In this document: piece by piece, positions 32,111 to 39,849 of the stretch
Position numbering within the stretch: position 1 is the first letter of the stretch
Layout: each line of letters opens with the position of its first letter
Source: Microtetraspora niveoalba
GTDB lineage: Bacteria; Actinomycetota; Actinomycetes; Streptosporangiales; Streptosporangiaceae
NCBI RefSeq assembly: GCF_001570405.1
Contig: NZ_BBYM01000026.1
Span: forward strand, 62,001-126,000
Direction: 5' to 3'
DNA length: 64,000 nucleotides
Translations under genes and position numbers: made by a program
Notes under the pieces: generated by a model
Seen by the model: only the letters and a program-made list of their open reading frames with translations
The model's database searches: none
Told to the model about the DNA's origin: nothing

Positions 32111-32899
32111 GTGCCAGTAGTCATCGCCCCCGACGGTGTCGCCCTGTCGTACCAGGTCGCCGGCCGCGGCCACCCGCTCGTCCTGCTGGCCGGGCAGGCC
32201 AACGACCACCATTGGTGGGACGGCGTCCGGCCGGACTTCGCCCGTGAGCACCTCACCGTCACCCTCGACTGGCGCGGCACCGGCGCCAGCGACAAGCCGG
32301 ACGAGCCGTACAGCACGCGCGGCTTCGCGGTGGACGTCGTCGCCGTGCTCGACGACCTGGGCATCGAGCGGGCCCACGTCTACGGCACCTCCATGGGCGG
32401 ACGGGTCGCCCAATGGATCGCGGCCGACCATCCGGAGCGGGTCGTCGCGCTCGTCCTCGGCTGTACCTCCCCAGGAGGGCGGTACGGAGTCGAGCGTGAC
32501 GACGTCGTCAGGAAGTCGCTGGGCCAGCTCGACCGGCGGGCGGCCGAACGGGCTCTGCTGGAGCTGATGTACACGCCGCGCTGGCTGGCCGATCATCCCG
32601 GACCGCACCGCACCACGGGCGATCCCGGCATGCCTCCCCACGCTCGGCGGCGCCATCTGCGCGCCAGCGCCGACCACGACGCCTGGGACGCTCTGCCCGG
32701 CATCACCGCGCCGACGCTGGTCATCCACGGGACGGACGACCTGCTCACCCCCGCGGCCAACGCGCCGCTGCTCGCCGGCCGCATCCCGAAGGCGACGACG
32801 GCCCTCATCGAGGGGGCCAGGCACGCCTATTTCGAGGAGTTCCGCGAGGTGGCCGGCGAGATCGTCCTGGACTTCCTGGCCGGCAACGCGGGGCGGTAG
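32111..32899 (+). CDS. Alpha/beta hydrolase
   Basis: A 262-residue alpha/beta hydrolase. The oxyanion region is LLAGQANDHHWWDGV, the nucleophile elbow YGTSMGGRVAQ, the acid HGTDDLLTP, and the His in EGARHAYFEEF. It resembles small-molecule esterases, haloperoxidase-like enzymes and HsaD/BphD-like hydrolases in general plan but lacks features that would name it HsaD. The GTG at 32111 is used. It stands apart from the steroid operons. Confidence 0.8.
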   Translation: MPVVIAPDGVALSYQVAGRGHPLVLLAGQANDHHWWDGVRPDFAREHLTVTLDWRGTGASDKPDEPYSTRGFAVDVVAVLDDLGIERAHVYGTSMGGRVAQWIAADHPERVVALVLGCTSPGGRYGVERDDVVRKSLGQLDRRAAERALLELMYTPRWLADHPGPHRTTGDPGMPPHARRRHLRASADHDAWDALPGITAPTLVIHGTDDLLTPAANAPLLAGRIPKATTALIEGARHAYFEEFREVAGEIVLDFLAGNAGR

Positions 32900-32999
32900 A
32901 TCCGACCCTGCGGCGGGAAGGTCCCGGCTGCCGGGCCTGGCCACGCACCAGGCGCGACCGCGACGGACAAGCCGCCCGCAGCCGGCTCGTGCGATGAGA

Positions 33000-33022
33000 G
33001 GAGCCCCTCGGGAAGGGGCTCC
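33000..33022. terminator. Hairpin terminator between convergent genes
   Basis: GGAGCCCCT (33000-33008) and AGGGGCTCC (33014-33022) form a perfect stem with a 5-base loop, between the hydrolase end (32899) and the MarR-GNAT end (33042). Confidence 0.55.
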
Positions 33023-33041
33023 CCGGCCGGACGGCGACCGC

Positions 33042-33944
33042 TCAGAGGTCCCTGGCCCAGACCTGCTCCACCACCGGGCGGCCCGACTCCTCGCCCGGGT
33101 GCTCCTCCACGAGTTCGAACCCGGCCTGCTGGTAGATCCGGCGCGCGCCCGCCAGGACGGCTCTCGTCCACAGGACGATCCGCCGGTACCCGGCCTGCCG
33201 GGCGAACCCCAGGCACTCCTCGACGAGCCGCGCGCCGATTCCCATGCCGCGCGCGGACGGCTCGACCAGGAGCAGCCTGAGCTGGGCGGTCGTGTCGTCC
33301 TTGTGCATGCAGAACACGCTCCCCGCCGGATGGCCGTCGACCTCCGCGATCCATCCGGCCTCCCGCGCGGGGTCGTGTCCGGCCGCGTAGTCGGCGACGA
33401 TCCGCGCGACCAGGGCCTCGAAGGGGGCGCCCCAGCCGTACTCCGCGCTGTAGAGCGCCCCGTGCCGGTAGACCACCCAGCCGAGATCGCCCGCGCGCGG
33501 CGGCCTGATGACGTACGGCTCGCGGCGGGCCGGCGGGTCGAGGACGCCCCGGATCGCCGCCATGCCGCCCAGCAGCCGCCGCCGGTCCTCCTCGGCCAGC
33601 CCGCCGATCAGCGCCTCCACGTCGGCGGCCGAGCGCTCGTCGAGCATGCGGTACGTCTCCCGGCCCTTGTCCGTGAGCCGTACCACCTGGCGGCGGCCGT
33701 CGGTCTCCGACCGTTCGCGGGCGATGAGGCCCTCCGCCTCGAACTTGGCGAGCATCCGGCTCAGATAGCCCGGATCGAGGCCCAGCCTCTTGCTGATCGT
33801 CCCCGCCTCCGAGGTCGTGTTGAGCTCGAAGAGCACTCTCGCCTCGCTCAGCGAGTAGGGCGTGTCCAGCAGTCCGGCGCCGAGCACACCGATGACGCCC
33901 GTGTAGAAGCGGTTGAAAGCGCGGACATCTGCCACCGTATTCAT
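33042..33944 (-). CDS. MarR-GNAT fusion regulator/acetyltransferase
   Basis: A 300-residue fusion. Residues about 1-140 are a MarR winged helix (TISKRLGLDPGYLSRMLAKFEAEGL as recognition region, then SETDGRRQVVRLTDKG). Residues about 145-300 are a GNAT acetyltransferase with LRLLLVEPSARGMGIGARLVEECLGFAR as the acetyl-CoA loop and ARRIYQQAGFELVEEHP near the end. Such fusions are known, though the acetylated substrate usually is not. GAGGTGG precedes the ATG at 33944. CAAC-N6-GTTG at 33954-33967 overlaps the translation start region and is a plausible autoregulatory site. Confidence 0.88.
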   Translation of the reverse strand: MNTVADVRAFNRFYTGVIGVLGAGLLDTPYSLSEARVLFELNTTSEAGTISKRLGLDPGYLSRMLAKFEAEGLIARERSETDGRRQVVRLTDKGRETYRMLDERSAADVEALIGGLAEEDRRRLLGGMAAIRGVLDPPARREPYVIRPPRAGDLGWVVYRHGALYSAEYGWGAPFEALVARIVADYAAGHDPAREAGWIAEVDGHPAGSVFCMHKDDTTAQLRLLLVEPSARGMGIGARLVEECLGFARQAGYRRIVLWTRAVLAGARRIYQQAGFELVEEHPGEESGRPVVEQVWARDL

Positions 33945-33953
33945 TGCCCACCT

Positions 33954-33967
33954 CAACCAATTCGTTG
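33954..33967 (-). promoter_or_regulatory. Candidate MarR operator CAAC-N6-GTTG
   Basis: A short inverted repeat 10 bp upstream of the MarR-GNAT start, overlapping the ribosome-binding region. The placement fits autorepression, but the arms are only four bases. Confidence 0.3.
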
Positions 33968-34220
33968 ACTGCGGCAAACATATCTCGGCCGCGCCTGGAT
34001 GCCCAGACTCGGCGCGCCTCGACGCGCGACGCATGCGGGCCGACACGACGCCTTCAGCCCGCCCAGTCCGGATCCCGACGGCGCCGGCCCCACCTGCCGC
34101 CGACACACTGGGCTGGGGCGAGCCCGCGGTCGCCCGGGCGCAGGCCGCCGCGCGGGTCGCCGAAGCCAGTGGGGACTGCCCACGGGCGGCCCCGCACCAG
34201 CCAGATACGTCGACTAGTCG

Positions 34221-35474
34221 GTGTCGTGGGTGACGAGCAGGCTGAGGACGGTTCCGCGCGAACCGCTGCACGGCGAGGCCGGAGCCCTGCCCGGTTCCTG
34301 GCCGACCGTCGATTTTCCGCTGACCCATCAGGGCCTGCCGGTGGGGCTGCTGACGGTGGCGCCGCGTGACCGCGACGGGCCGATGCAGAGCGGCGACGAA
34401 CGGGCGCTCACCGCGGTGGCGCGACAGGCGGCCGTGCTGGCCCATGCCGCCCTCCTCACCCACGAGCTGCGTGAGTCGCGGCGGGCCCTGGTGACCGCGC
34501 GGGAGGAGGAGCGGCGGCGGCTGCGCAATGATCTCCATGACGGCCTTGGGCCCGCTCTCGGGGCGGTCATGCTCAAGCTGGCGGCGGCGGGCAACCGGCT
34601 GGCCGACGATCCCGAGGGGACCGGCCGGCTGATCGAGGAGGCCCGGCAGCAGATTCGGGCGGCCGTGGCGGACATACGCCGGCTGGTCTATGGACTGCGG
34701 CCGCCGGCGTTGGACGAGCTGGGGGTGATCGCCGCCGTCCAGTCCTTCGGACAGGGGCTCGAGCGTGACGGCTTGCGGATCTCGGTGGCGGCCGTTCCGG
34801 AGCCCTCCGCCTTCACCACCATCCGGGTGGCGGTGGCCGATGACCACACGCTGTTCCGCGACAGGTTGCGCGCCCTGTTCGATTCGGTGCCCGACATGAC
34901 CCTGGTCGGCGCCGCAGCCGACGGAGACGAGGCCATCGAACTCGCGGTCACCGCCCACCCGGCGGTCCTGCTCATGGACATCCGCATGCCGGGCATGAAC
35001 GGACTGGCCGCCACCCGGCGGATCCGTACCCTCGCCCCCGACGTCGCCGTCGTCATGCTGACGATGGTCGATGACGACGAGTTGGTGGCCGCCGCACTCC
35101 GAGAGGGCGCCTGCGGCTACGTGCTGAAGGACGCCGACCAGCAGGAGATGCTGCGGGTCGTCCGCGCCGCCGCCCGCGGCGAGTTGCTCTTCGGCGCCAG
35201 TGTCGCGCGGCAGGCCCGGCAGTTGCTGGAGACCGGGATCCGTTCGCACCAGCCGCCCTTCCCGCACCCGTCCGAACGGGAGCGGGCCGTGCTGGACCTG
35301 CTCGCCGCCGGCTACGACACGGCCCGGATCGCGGCGACGCTCCACCTGAGCACCAAGACCGTGCGCAACTACCTGACCCTGATCCCGCGCCGGCTCAAGG
35401 TGGCGGACCGGGCCGCCGCCGTCGAACTGGCGCGCCACGCCGGCCTGGGCCGGAACCGGCCGGCCCAGGCGTGA
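34221..35474 (+). CDS. Chimeric NarX/DesK-type kinase fragment fused to a NarL-type response regulator
   Basis: A 417-residue in-frame chimera. Residues about 25-85 are the tail of a GAF domain; about 90-190 are a HisKA_3 dimerisation domain with the phospho-His in RLRNDLHDGLGPALG and the LRPPALDELG landmark. The HATPase domain that must follow is absent: the sequence goes straight from LRISVAAVPEP to FTTIRVAVADDHTLF, the normal start of a NarL-type receiver (phospho-Asp in VLLMDIRMPGMNG, Lys in GYVLKDA) and a LuxR HTH (LHLSTKTVRNYL). It looks like a deletion between adjacent kinase and regulator genes. The receiver and HTH look intact; the kinase cannot phosphorylate itself. The GTG start is uncertain. 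Confidence 0.75.
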   Translation: MSWVTSRLRTVPREPLHGEAGALPGSWPTVDFPLTHQGLPVGLLTVAPRDRDGPMQSGDERALTAVARQAAVLAHAALLTHELRESRRALVTAREEERRRLRNDLHDGLGPALGAVMLKLAAAGNRLADDPEGTGRLIEEARQQIRAAVADIRRLVYGLRPPALDELGVIAAVQSFGQGLERDGLRISVAAVPEPSAFTTIRVAVADDHTLFRDRLRALFDSVPDMTLVGAAADGDEAIELAVTAHPAVLLMDIRMPGMNGLAATRRIRTLAPDVAVVMLTMVDDDELVAAALREGACGYVLKDADQQEMLRVVRAAARGELLFGASVARQARQLLETGIRSHQPPFPHPSERERAVLDLLAAGYDTARIAATLHLSTKTVRNYLTLIPRRLKVADRAAAVELARHAGLGRNRPAQA

Positions 35475-35520
35475 AAGGCCTGCCGGTTCTCCTGGACACG
35501 CGCCACAGCGACGCGAGCGG

Positions 35521-36198
35521 CTGCTCGTCGAGGACGCCGGAGAGGATCTCGTCATCAGCCCGGACGGCCACCGACTGGCCTACCGCAGTAAGGAACGGGA
35601 CGCGATCGTCATCGCCGACCTCCCGTCCGGGCGGATCACCACCGTGACGAGGCGCATGGCCGCCGTCGCCTTCTCCCCCGACGGTCGCCGGCTCGCGCTC
35701 CACATGTACGACGACGACCTCGACGGTCTCCTCTACATCTGGGACGGCAGGCTCCGGCTCGTCCGCGCGGACCTACTCTTCCGGCCCGGCTGGTCGACCA
35801 TGCGAGAGGAGCTCGTAGTCACCACGAGCGACGGCGTCATGGCGATCGACCTCAACGGAAAGAAGCGGTTCTCGTTTGAGCCGATATACGGCGAGCCCGA
35901 CGCGCGGATCTCCCCCGACGGCCGGACCGCGCTGCAGATCCACGCGAGGACGAACGGCTTCGTCCTGTACGGCAGGCGTACCGGACGAGGGGTCATGTCC
36001 CTGCCGGCGACAGCGGTTTACGACCGTTTCATCGACTGGGTGGGCACCGACGAGTTCGTGATCCGTGCGGTGGGCTACGGGCCGAGCGACTACTACCGCG
36101 TCGACGTCGACACGGGAGCGGCCATCCCGGTCGCCGCCGACATCCCGATGAACGCACGTCTCGTGCGCTTCCCCGCGCCCGGCCCTGACGGCGGGTGA
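35521..36198 (+). pseudogene. 5'-truncated beta-propeller (TolB/WD40-like) gene
   Basis: About 225 open codons encode propeller blades with repeated SPDG turns: LVISPDGHRLAY, VAFSPDGRRLALHM and ARISPDGRTALQI. The blade pattern begins near 35521 with no ATG or GTG in frame before 35644, so the 5' end of the gene is missing; a product from GTG 35644 would have 184 residues and start inside a blade. It follows the chimeric kinase/regulator gene, consistent with deletion damage around 34.2-36.2 kb. It may be silent. Confidence 0.55.
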
Positions 36199-36396
36199 CC
36201 CCTGCGCGCCACGGCCCCGGCTCCCCGGAAGCCTTGATGGCAGCCGCGCGGCCGCACGGGCAGCGCCCTCACCACCGGCCTGAACGCGGCTTTTCCGGGA
36301 TCAGAGACTTTTACTCCTGTCAGCCGTGATCAAGAATCCCGATTCGCGGAATATCGTTGCCTTTGCGAGGGTCTTCGATTTTGAAGGGAGAGCACA

Positions 36397-36813
36397 ATGG
36401 GCGCGGATCTTCCCAGGGAGCGCACCGAGGCCGCCTGCCGGGCGCGAGAGATCCTCGATCGCATCGGGGACAAGTGGTCGCTGCACGTGATCTCCCAGAT
36501 CGGCGCGGAGACCAGACGATTCAGCGAGATCAGGCGCGGGATCGACGGCATCAGCCACCGTATGCTCGCCGTCACGCTGCGGGAACTGGAGCGCGACGGC
36601 ATCGTGTCGCGGACCGCGTACGCGGTCATGCCGCCCAGGGTGGACTACGCGCTCACCCCGATGGGCCACACCCTCCTCGACGTCGTCGGCGGTCTCGTCA
36701 CCTGGGCCGAGCACAACATCGACGAGATCGACGCCGCCCGCGCCGCGTACGACACTCGGGCCGAGGACATCAGCCACCTTGCCCCCCGCTCAGCAGTTCA
36801 CGGAAGTCGATGA
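36397..36813 (+). CDS. HxlR-family transcriptional regulator
   Basis: A 138-residue HxlR winged-helix regulator. DRIGDKWSLHVISQIG, RRFSEIRRGIDGISHRMLAVTLRELERDGIV and the wing YALTPMGHTLLDVV are the family's core. GAAGGGAGAGCACA precedes the ATG. Its 3' end overlaps the end of the convergent cupin gene by 44 bp. HxlR proteins often respond to aldehydes, quinones or redox state; the facing cupin gene is a likely target. Confidence 0.9.
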   Translation: MGADLPRERTEAACRAREILDRIGDKWSLHVISQIGAETRRFSEIRRGIDGISHRMLAVTLRELERDGIVSRTAYAVMPPRVDYALTPMGHTLLDVVGGLVTWAEHNIDEIDAARAAYDTRAEDISHLAPRSAVHGSR

Positions 36814-37237
36814 GGGACGGCGCGGGCAGCGGGTCGTCCTCCGTACCCGGCGCGGGACTGCGCTGCAGAAGTTGCGTGCCGACGACGTGACCGGCGAACA
36901 CGGCGTGCAACCTGACCCTGCCGCCCGACGTGTTGCGGAATCCGTGCGCGACGCCGGGCGGTACCAGAATGACGGCACCAGGACCGACCGGTCGCCATTC
37001 CCCGTCGTAGAACGCCTCCGCCTCGCCCTCGTCGACGACGAGCACCTCTTCGTTGGTGTGCGTGTGGACCGGGATGATCTCCCCTGCGGCGAGGTGCTCG
37101 AAGTTCAGCACCAGGTCCTTGACGTACCGTCCGTCCGGCCGAACCGGATCGATGACCAGGGAATAGCGTGACTCCGGTTTGTAGTTGTGCGGGTCCGGCG
37201 GGAAAGGAACATAATCCAGGTCGCTGATAATCGTCAT
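36770..37237 (-). CDS. Cupin-domain protein
   Basis: A 155-residue single-cupin protein. Motif 1 is IPVHTHTNEEVLVVDEGEAEAFYDG (two His and a Glu for metal) and motif 2 is PGAVILVPPGVAHGFRN (third His). The N-terminal segment FPPDPHNYKPESRYSLVIDP is distinctive but unknown to me. It could be a small dioxygenase, isomerase or sensor. Convergent 44-bp overlap with the HxlR gene allows antisense coupling. The palindrome TTACCTGGTAA at 37288-37298 lies 51 bp upstream. Confidence 0.8.
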   Translation of the reverse strand: MTIISDLDYVPFPPDPHNYKPESRYSLVIDPVRPDGRYVKDLVLNFEHLAAGEIIPVHTHTNEEVLVVDEGEAEAFYDGEWRPVGPGAVILVPPGVAHGFRNTSGGRVRLHAVFAGHVVGTQLLQRSPAPGTEDDPLPAPSLIDFRELLSGGQGG

Positions 37238-37822
37238 GGGATCAGAATGCGTTCCGGCATCCAAAACCGATAGATCGCACTTTTTCCTTACCTGGTAACG
37301 CCGGAGTAACCATGACGCCTCCGTCGGGAGGCGGCGCGGTGTCCCGCGGCCCGCACCGGCTGGACACGATGACGGCCTCCAGGGCCCGTGCCCGTGGTCG
37401 CCGACGGCATGACGGCCTCCAGGCACCCGGGCCTCCTCGTACGCCGAAGCCGGCACGCCTCCGAGCCGACCCCGGCCGGGCACGGCGGTGCGCAGCCGCT
37501 GCGGACGCTCATCGGTGCCGGCTGCGGCCAGGAAGCGGCTGGCCTGATCGCGGGACAGGCCGACAGTGGCCGAGGTGTCCGGTCGGGCCGGGGCCGGTCG
37601 GCTGCGGCGACCGGGTCGCGGTCGCAGGCCTCATTGCTGATCAGGTAGCGGTATCAGGAGGAGACCACAAGATCTGCTGCACCAGCGGTACGCGACGCCG
37701 TCCCTGCCGCATCAGCCTGTTCTGGCGCATCTGCTGGAGCGGATCGACGACTACGCCCGCGCCCGGGAGGAGCACGTGCTCGTCATCGCTGACGAGGTGG
37801 GCCGGCCGGATACCCTCGAAGG
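37238..37822. other. 585-bp stretch without an intact gene
   Basis: TTACCTGGTAA (37288-37298) is a perfect 11-bp palindrome, probably an operator for the cupin gene. From about 37665 to 37800 the plus strand encodes PVLAHLLERIDDYARARE and HVLVIADEVGRPD with no start codon, followed by frame loss; this looks like a fragment of a larger protein (a DUF3800-type remnant is possible, low confidence). The rest shows repetitive R/G-rich frames on both strands and no supported gene. Confidence 0.35.
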
Positions 37823-38299
37823 GTGCCGAAAGCGAACGTATGGCTTGACGAACACCAGCACGAGGTGTGGCGCACGTACCTGCGGATGCGCACCCGGCTG
37901 GCGATGGCGCTGAGCCAGTCGCTGCAGCAGGACTCCGGCATGTCGGAGTCGGACTACGCGGTCCTGGTCGCGCTCTCCGAGACCCCCGGCGGTGTCATGC
38001 GCGCCCTGAACCTGCGGTGCGAGCTGCAATGGGAGAAGAGCCGGCTCGCCCACCACGTGCGCCGCATGGAACAGCGCGGCCTCGTCCTGCGCGAGGAATG
38101 CGCCGAGGATTCCCGCGCGCCGATGGTACGGATCACCGAGGCCGGGCTGGACTCCATCCGCGCCGCGGCGCCCGCCCACGTGGCACGTGTACGCGAACTG
38201 TTCGTCGAGGCCCTCACCCCCGGGCAACTCGACGCGCTGCACGAGGCGAGCCGCGCCATCCTGAAGCGGCTCGACGAGCGCTGCCCTTCGGAGACATAG
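37823..38299 (+). CDS. MarR-family transcriptional regulator
   Basis: A 158-residue MarR regulator. MSESDYAVLVALSETPGGVMRALNLRCELQWEKSRLAHHVRRMEQRGLV is the winged-helix region (given in parts: residues about 40-90), then the wing EECAEDSRAPMVRITEAG. The start codon is GTG at 37823. It converges on the thioesterase at the end of the fadD19 operon and is separated from it by a hairpin. Target unknown. Confidence 0.85.
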   Translation: MPKANVWLDEHQHEVWRTYLRMRTRLAMALSQSLQQDSGMSESDYAVLVALSETPGGVMRALNLRCELQWEKSRLAHHVRRMEQRGLVLREECAEDSRAPMVRITEAGLDSIRAAAPAHVARVRELFVEALTPGQLDALHEASRAILKRLDERCPSET

Positions 38300-38315
38300 C
38301 CGGGGCCGGGCGTGC

Positions 38316-38349
38316 GGAAAGGCCGGGTCACGGCGACCCGGGCCTTCCC
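38316..38349. terminator. Hairpin terminator between MarR gene and thioesterase
   Basis: GGAAAGGCCGGGTC (38316-38329) pairs with GACCCGGGCCTTCC (38335-38348) with one bulged base and a 5-base loop, between convergent gene ends. Confidence 0.5.
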
Positions 38350-38360
38350 GCGGCGCCCGG

Positions 38361-38981
38361 TCAGCGGGGGCGCGGCAGGTGCTTGGCGATGAACAGTCCC
38401 TCCGCGCTGACGCACACCTCGCCGCCGGCCGAGATCGCGCCGATGGTGCGGATCTTCCTGCCGTCCACCGCGACCTGGCGTCCCGTCACCGTCAGCGGCT
38501 CGAAGAGCGGCGTCGGGCGGTGGTAGCGCAGGGTCAGCTCGGCGGTCATGCCGGACGGCCCGCCCCAGTGGTTCGCCACGCCGAGCGTGTGGTCGAGCAG
38601 CAGCGCGGACACTCCTCCGTGCACGAACCCGGGCGGCCCCTGGTACGGCAGGCCCAGGACGACGACCCCCTCGATCGAGCCGTCGTCCTTGCCGGTGAGC
38701 GGGAGCGGGGGCGCGATGGCGTTCTCCGGCCCGGTGACCGGGTCGTGCCGGGTCACGCCCTCGCCCCGCCACATGTCCACCATCCGCTCCTCCCTCGCGG
38801 GAGCGTGCTCGTCGAGGTAGTCGGCGACGGCGTTCAGCCGCTCCGCGACCTCGGACATCTCGGCGTCGGTCCCGTCGCCCGCGTGCAGCAGCGACGCGAT
38901 CACCCGGCGGGCGGCGGCGACGGCGGCGTCCACGCCCTTGTTGTTCGGCTTGGCGGTCAGCTCCGGCTGGTCCTCGTTCAC
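38361..38981 (-). CDS. PaaI/THEM4-like hotdog acyl-CoA thioesterase
   Basis: A 206-residue single-hotdog protein. PPGFVHGGVSALLLDHTLGVANHW carries the HGG nucleophile-helix signature of PaaI-type thioesterases, and TAELTLRYHRPTPLFEPLTVTG is the matching strand pair. An N-terminal helical segment of about 70 residues precedes it, as in THEM4-like proteins. It would release CoA from stalled or toxic steroid acyl-CoA esters. The GTG start overlaps the stop of the hydratase gene (GTGA at 38978-38981). It is the last gene of the fadD19 operon. Confidence 0.85.
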   Translation of the reverse strand: MNEDQPELTAKPNNKGVDAAVAAARRVIASLLHAGDGTDAEMSEVAERLNAVADYLDEHAPAREERMVDMWRGEGVTRHDPVTGPENAIAPPLPLTGKDDGSIEGVVVLGLPYQGPPGFVHGGVSALLLDHTLGVANHWGGPSGMTAELTLRYHRPTPLFEPLTVTGRQVAVDGRKIRTIGAISAGGEVCVSAEGLFIAKHLPRPR

Positions 38982-39844
38982 GCGGCCACCTCGGCGGTCG
39001 CGTGGGTGAGCACGGGCGCGCCGTCGCGTTCGGGGCAGGTCGAGGTCAGCACGAGCCGGTCGCCCTCCCGCCACACGGCGGTGCTGATCGTCTCACCTGG
39101 GAACAACGATCCGGCGAACCGCACCGACAGGCCCCGCAGCCGGGACACGTCGCCGCCGAGCACGCCGTCCACGACGGCCTTGGCCACGATGCCGTACGAC
39201 GCGAGCCCGTGCAGGATCGGCCGGTCGAAACCGGCCATCCGGGCGAACTCGGGGTCGGCGTGCAGCGGGTTGAGGTCGCCGTTGAGCCGGTACAGCAGGG
39301 CCTGGCGGGCGACGGTCGGCGAGTCGAGCACGTGGTCGGGCGCCCGCTCCGGCGCGGCCCACGGCGTCTCGGGTCCGGGGTCGCCGCCGAAGCCGCCCTC
39401 GCCGCGCGCCCAGATCTGCATGGCGGTGGTCCACAGGGGCGCGCCCTCGGGGTCGGCCGCCGACTGCTCCATGACGATGACGGCGGCCTTGCCCTTGTCC
39501 CAGACGTGGGCCACCCGCGAGGAGACGGTGGCGGTGCCGGAGGCGGGCAGCGGCCGGTGAACCGTGAGGCCCTGCCCGGCGTGCAGGATCCGGCGCAGGT
39601 CGATGTCCACGCCGGGCAGGTGCATCGCGGCGGGTCCGCGGTCCCCGGCCGAGACGCCCTGTCCGGCGACCATGGCGAAGGTCGGCAGCACGCGCAGGCC
39701 GCGCTCGTACGTGTAGGACAGCTCGGGGTCCGCGCCCGCGCCCGCCCCCAGGCTGAGGTGGTAGAGCAGCACGTCGCGTGCGGTCCACGCGATCTCGCGG
39801 ACCGCGGGCGGCGCGCCGAGCGCCGTCTCGACGTCGATCGGCAT
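38978..39844 (-). CDS. hsd4B: Double-hotdog MaoC enoyl-CoA hydratase, Hsd4B-like paralogue 2
   Basis: A 288-residue hydratase matching Hsd4B (Rv3538, 286 aa) in length and plan. The canonical hydratase-2 signature is intact as YRLNGDLNPLHADPEFARMAGFDRP, then ILHGLASYG. The N-terminal half has LRVLPTFAMVAGQGV, and HVWDKGKAAVIVMEQ is also found in paralogue 1. It would hydrate the long side-chain enoyl-CoA formed by FadE34, giving the hydroxyacyl-CoA oxidised by Hsd4A. It lies 5 bp after the SCPx thiolase gene. Confidence 0.88.
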   Translation of the reverse strand: MPIDVETALGAPPAVREIAWTARDVLLYHLSLGAGAGADPELSYTYERGLRVLPTFAMVAGQGVSAGDRGPAAMHLPGVDIDLRRILHAGQGLTVHRPLPASGTATVSSRVAHVWDKGKAAVIVMEQSAADPEGAPLWTTAMQIWARGEGGFGGDPGPETPWAAPERAPDHVLDSPTVARQALLYRLNGDLNPLHADPEFARMAGFDRPILHGLASYGIVAKAVVDGVLGGDVSRLRGLSVRFAGSLFPGETISTAVWREGDRLVLTSTCPERDGAPVLTHATAEVAA

Positions 39845-39849
39845 TGGTT

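Noticed and set aside
32111-32899. HsaD (meta-cleavage product hydrolase)
   Set aside because: Alpha/beta hydrolase fold is clear, but the sequence around the nucleophile and lid does not recall HsaD, there is no HsaC beside it and no steroid operator motif upstream.
37312-37848. 178-codon plus-strand ORF before the MarR gene
   Set aside because: Arg/Gly/Pro-rich, no ribosome-binding site, and it runs into the MarR gene in another frame; looks like chance coding in GC-rich DNA.
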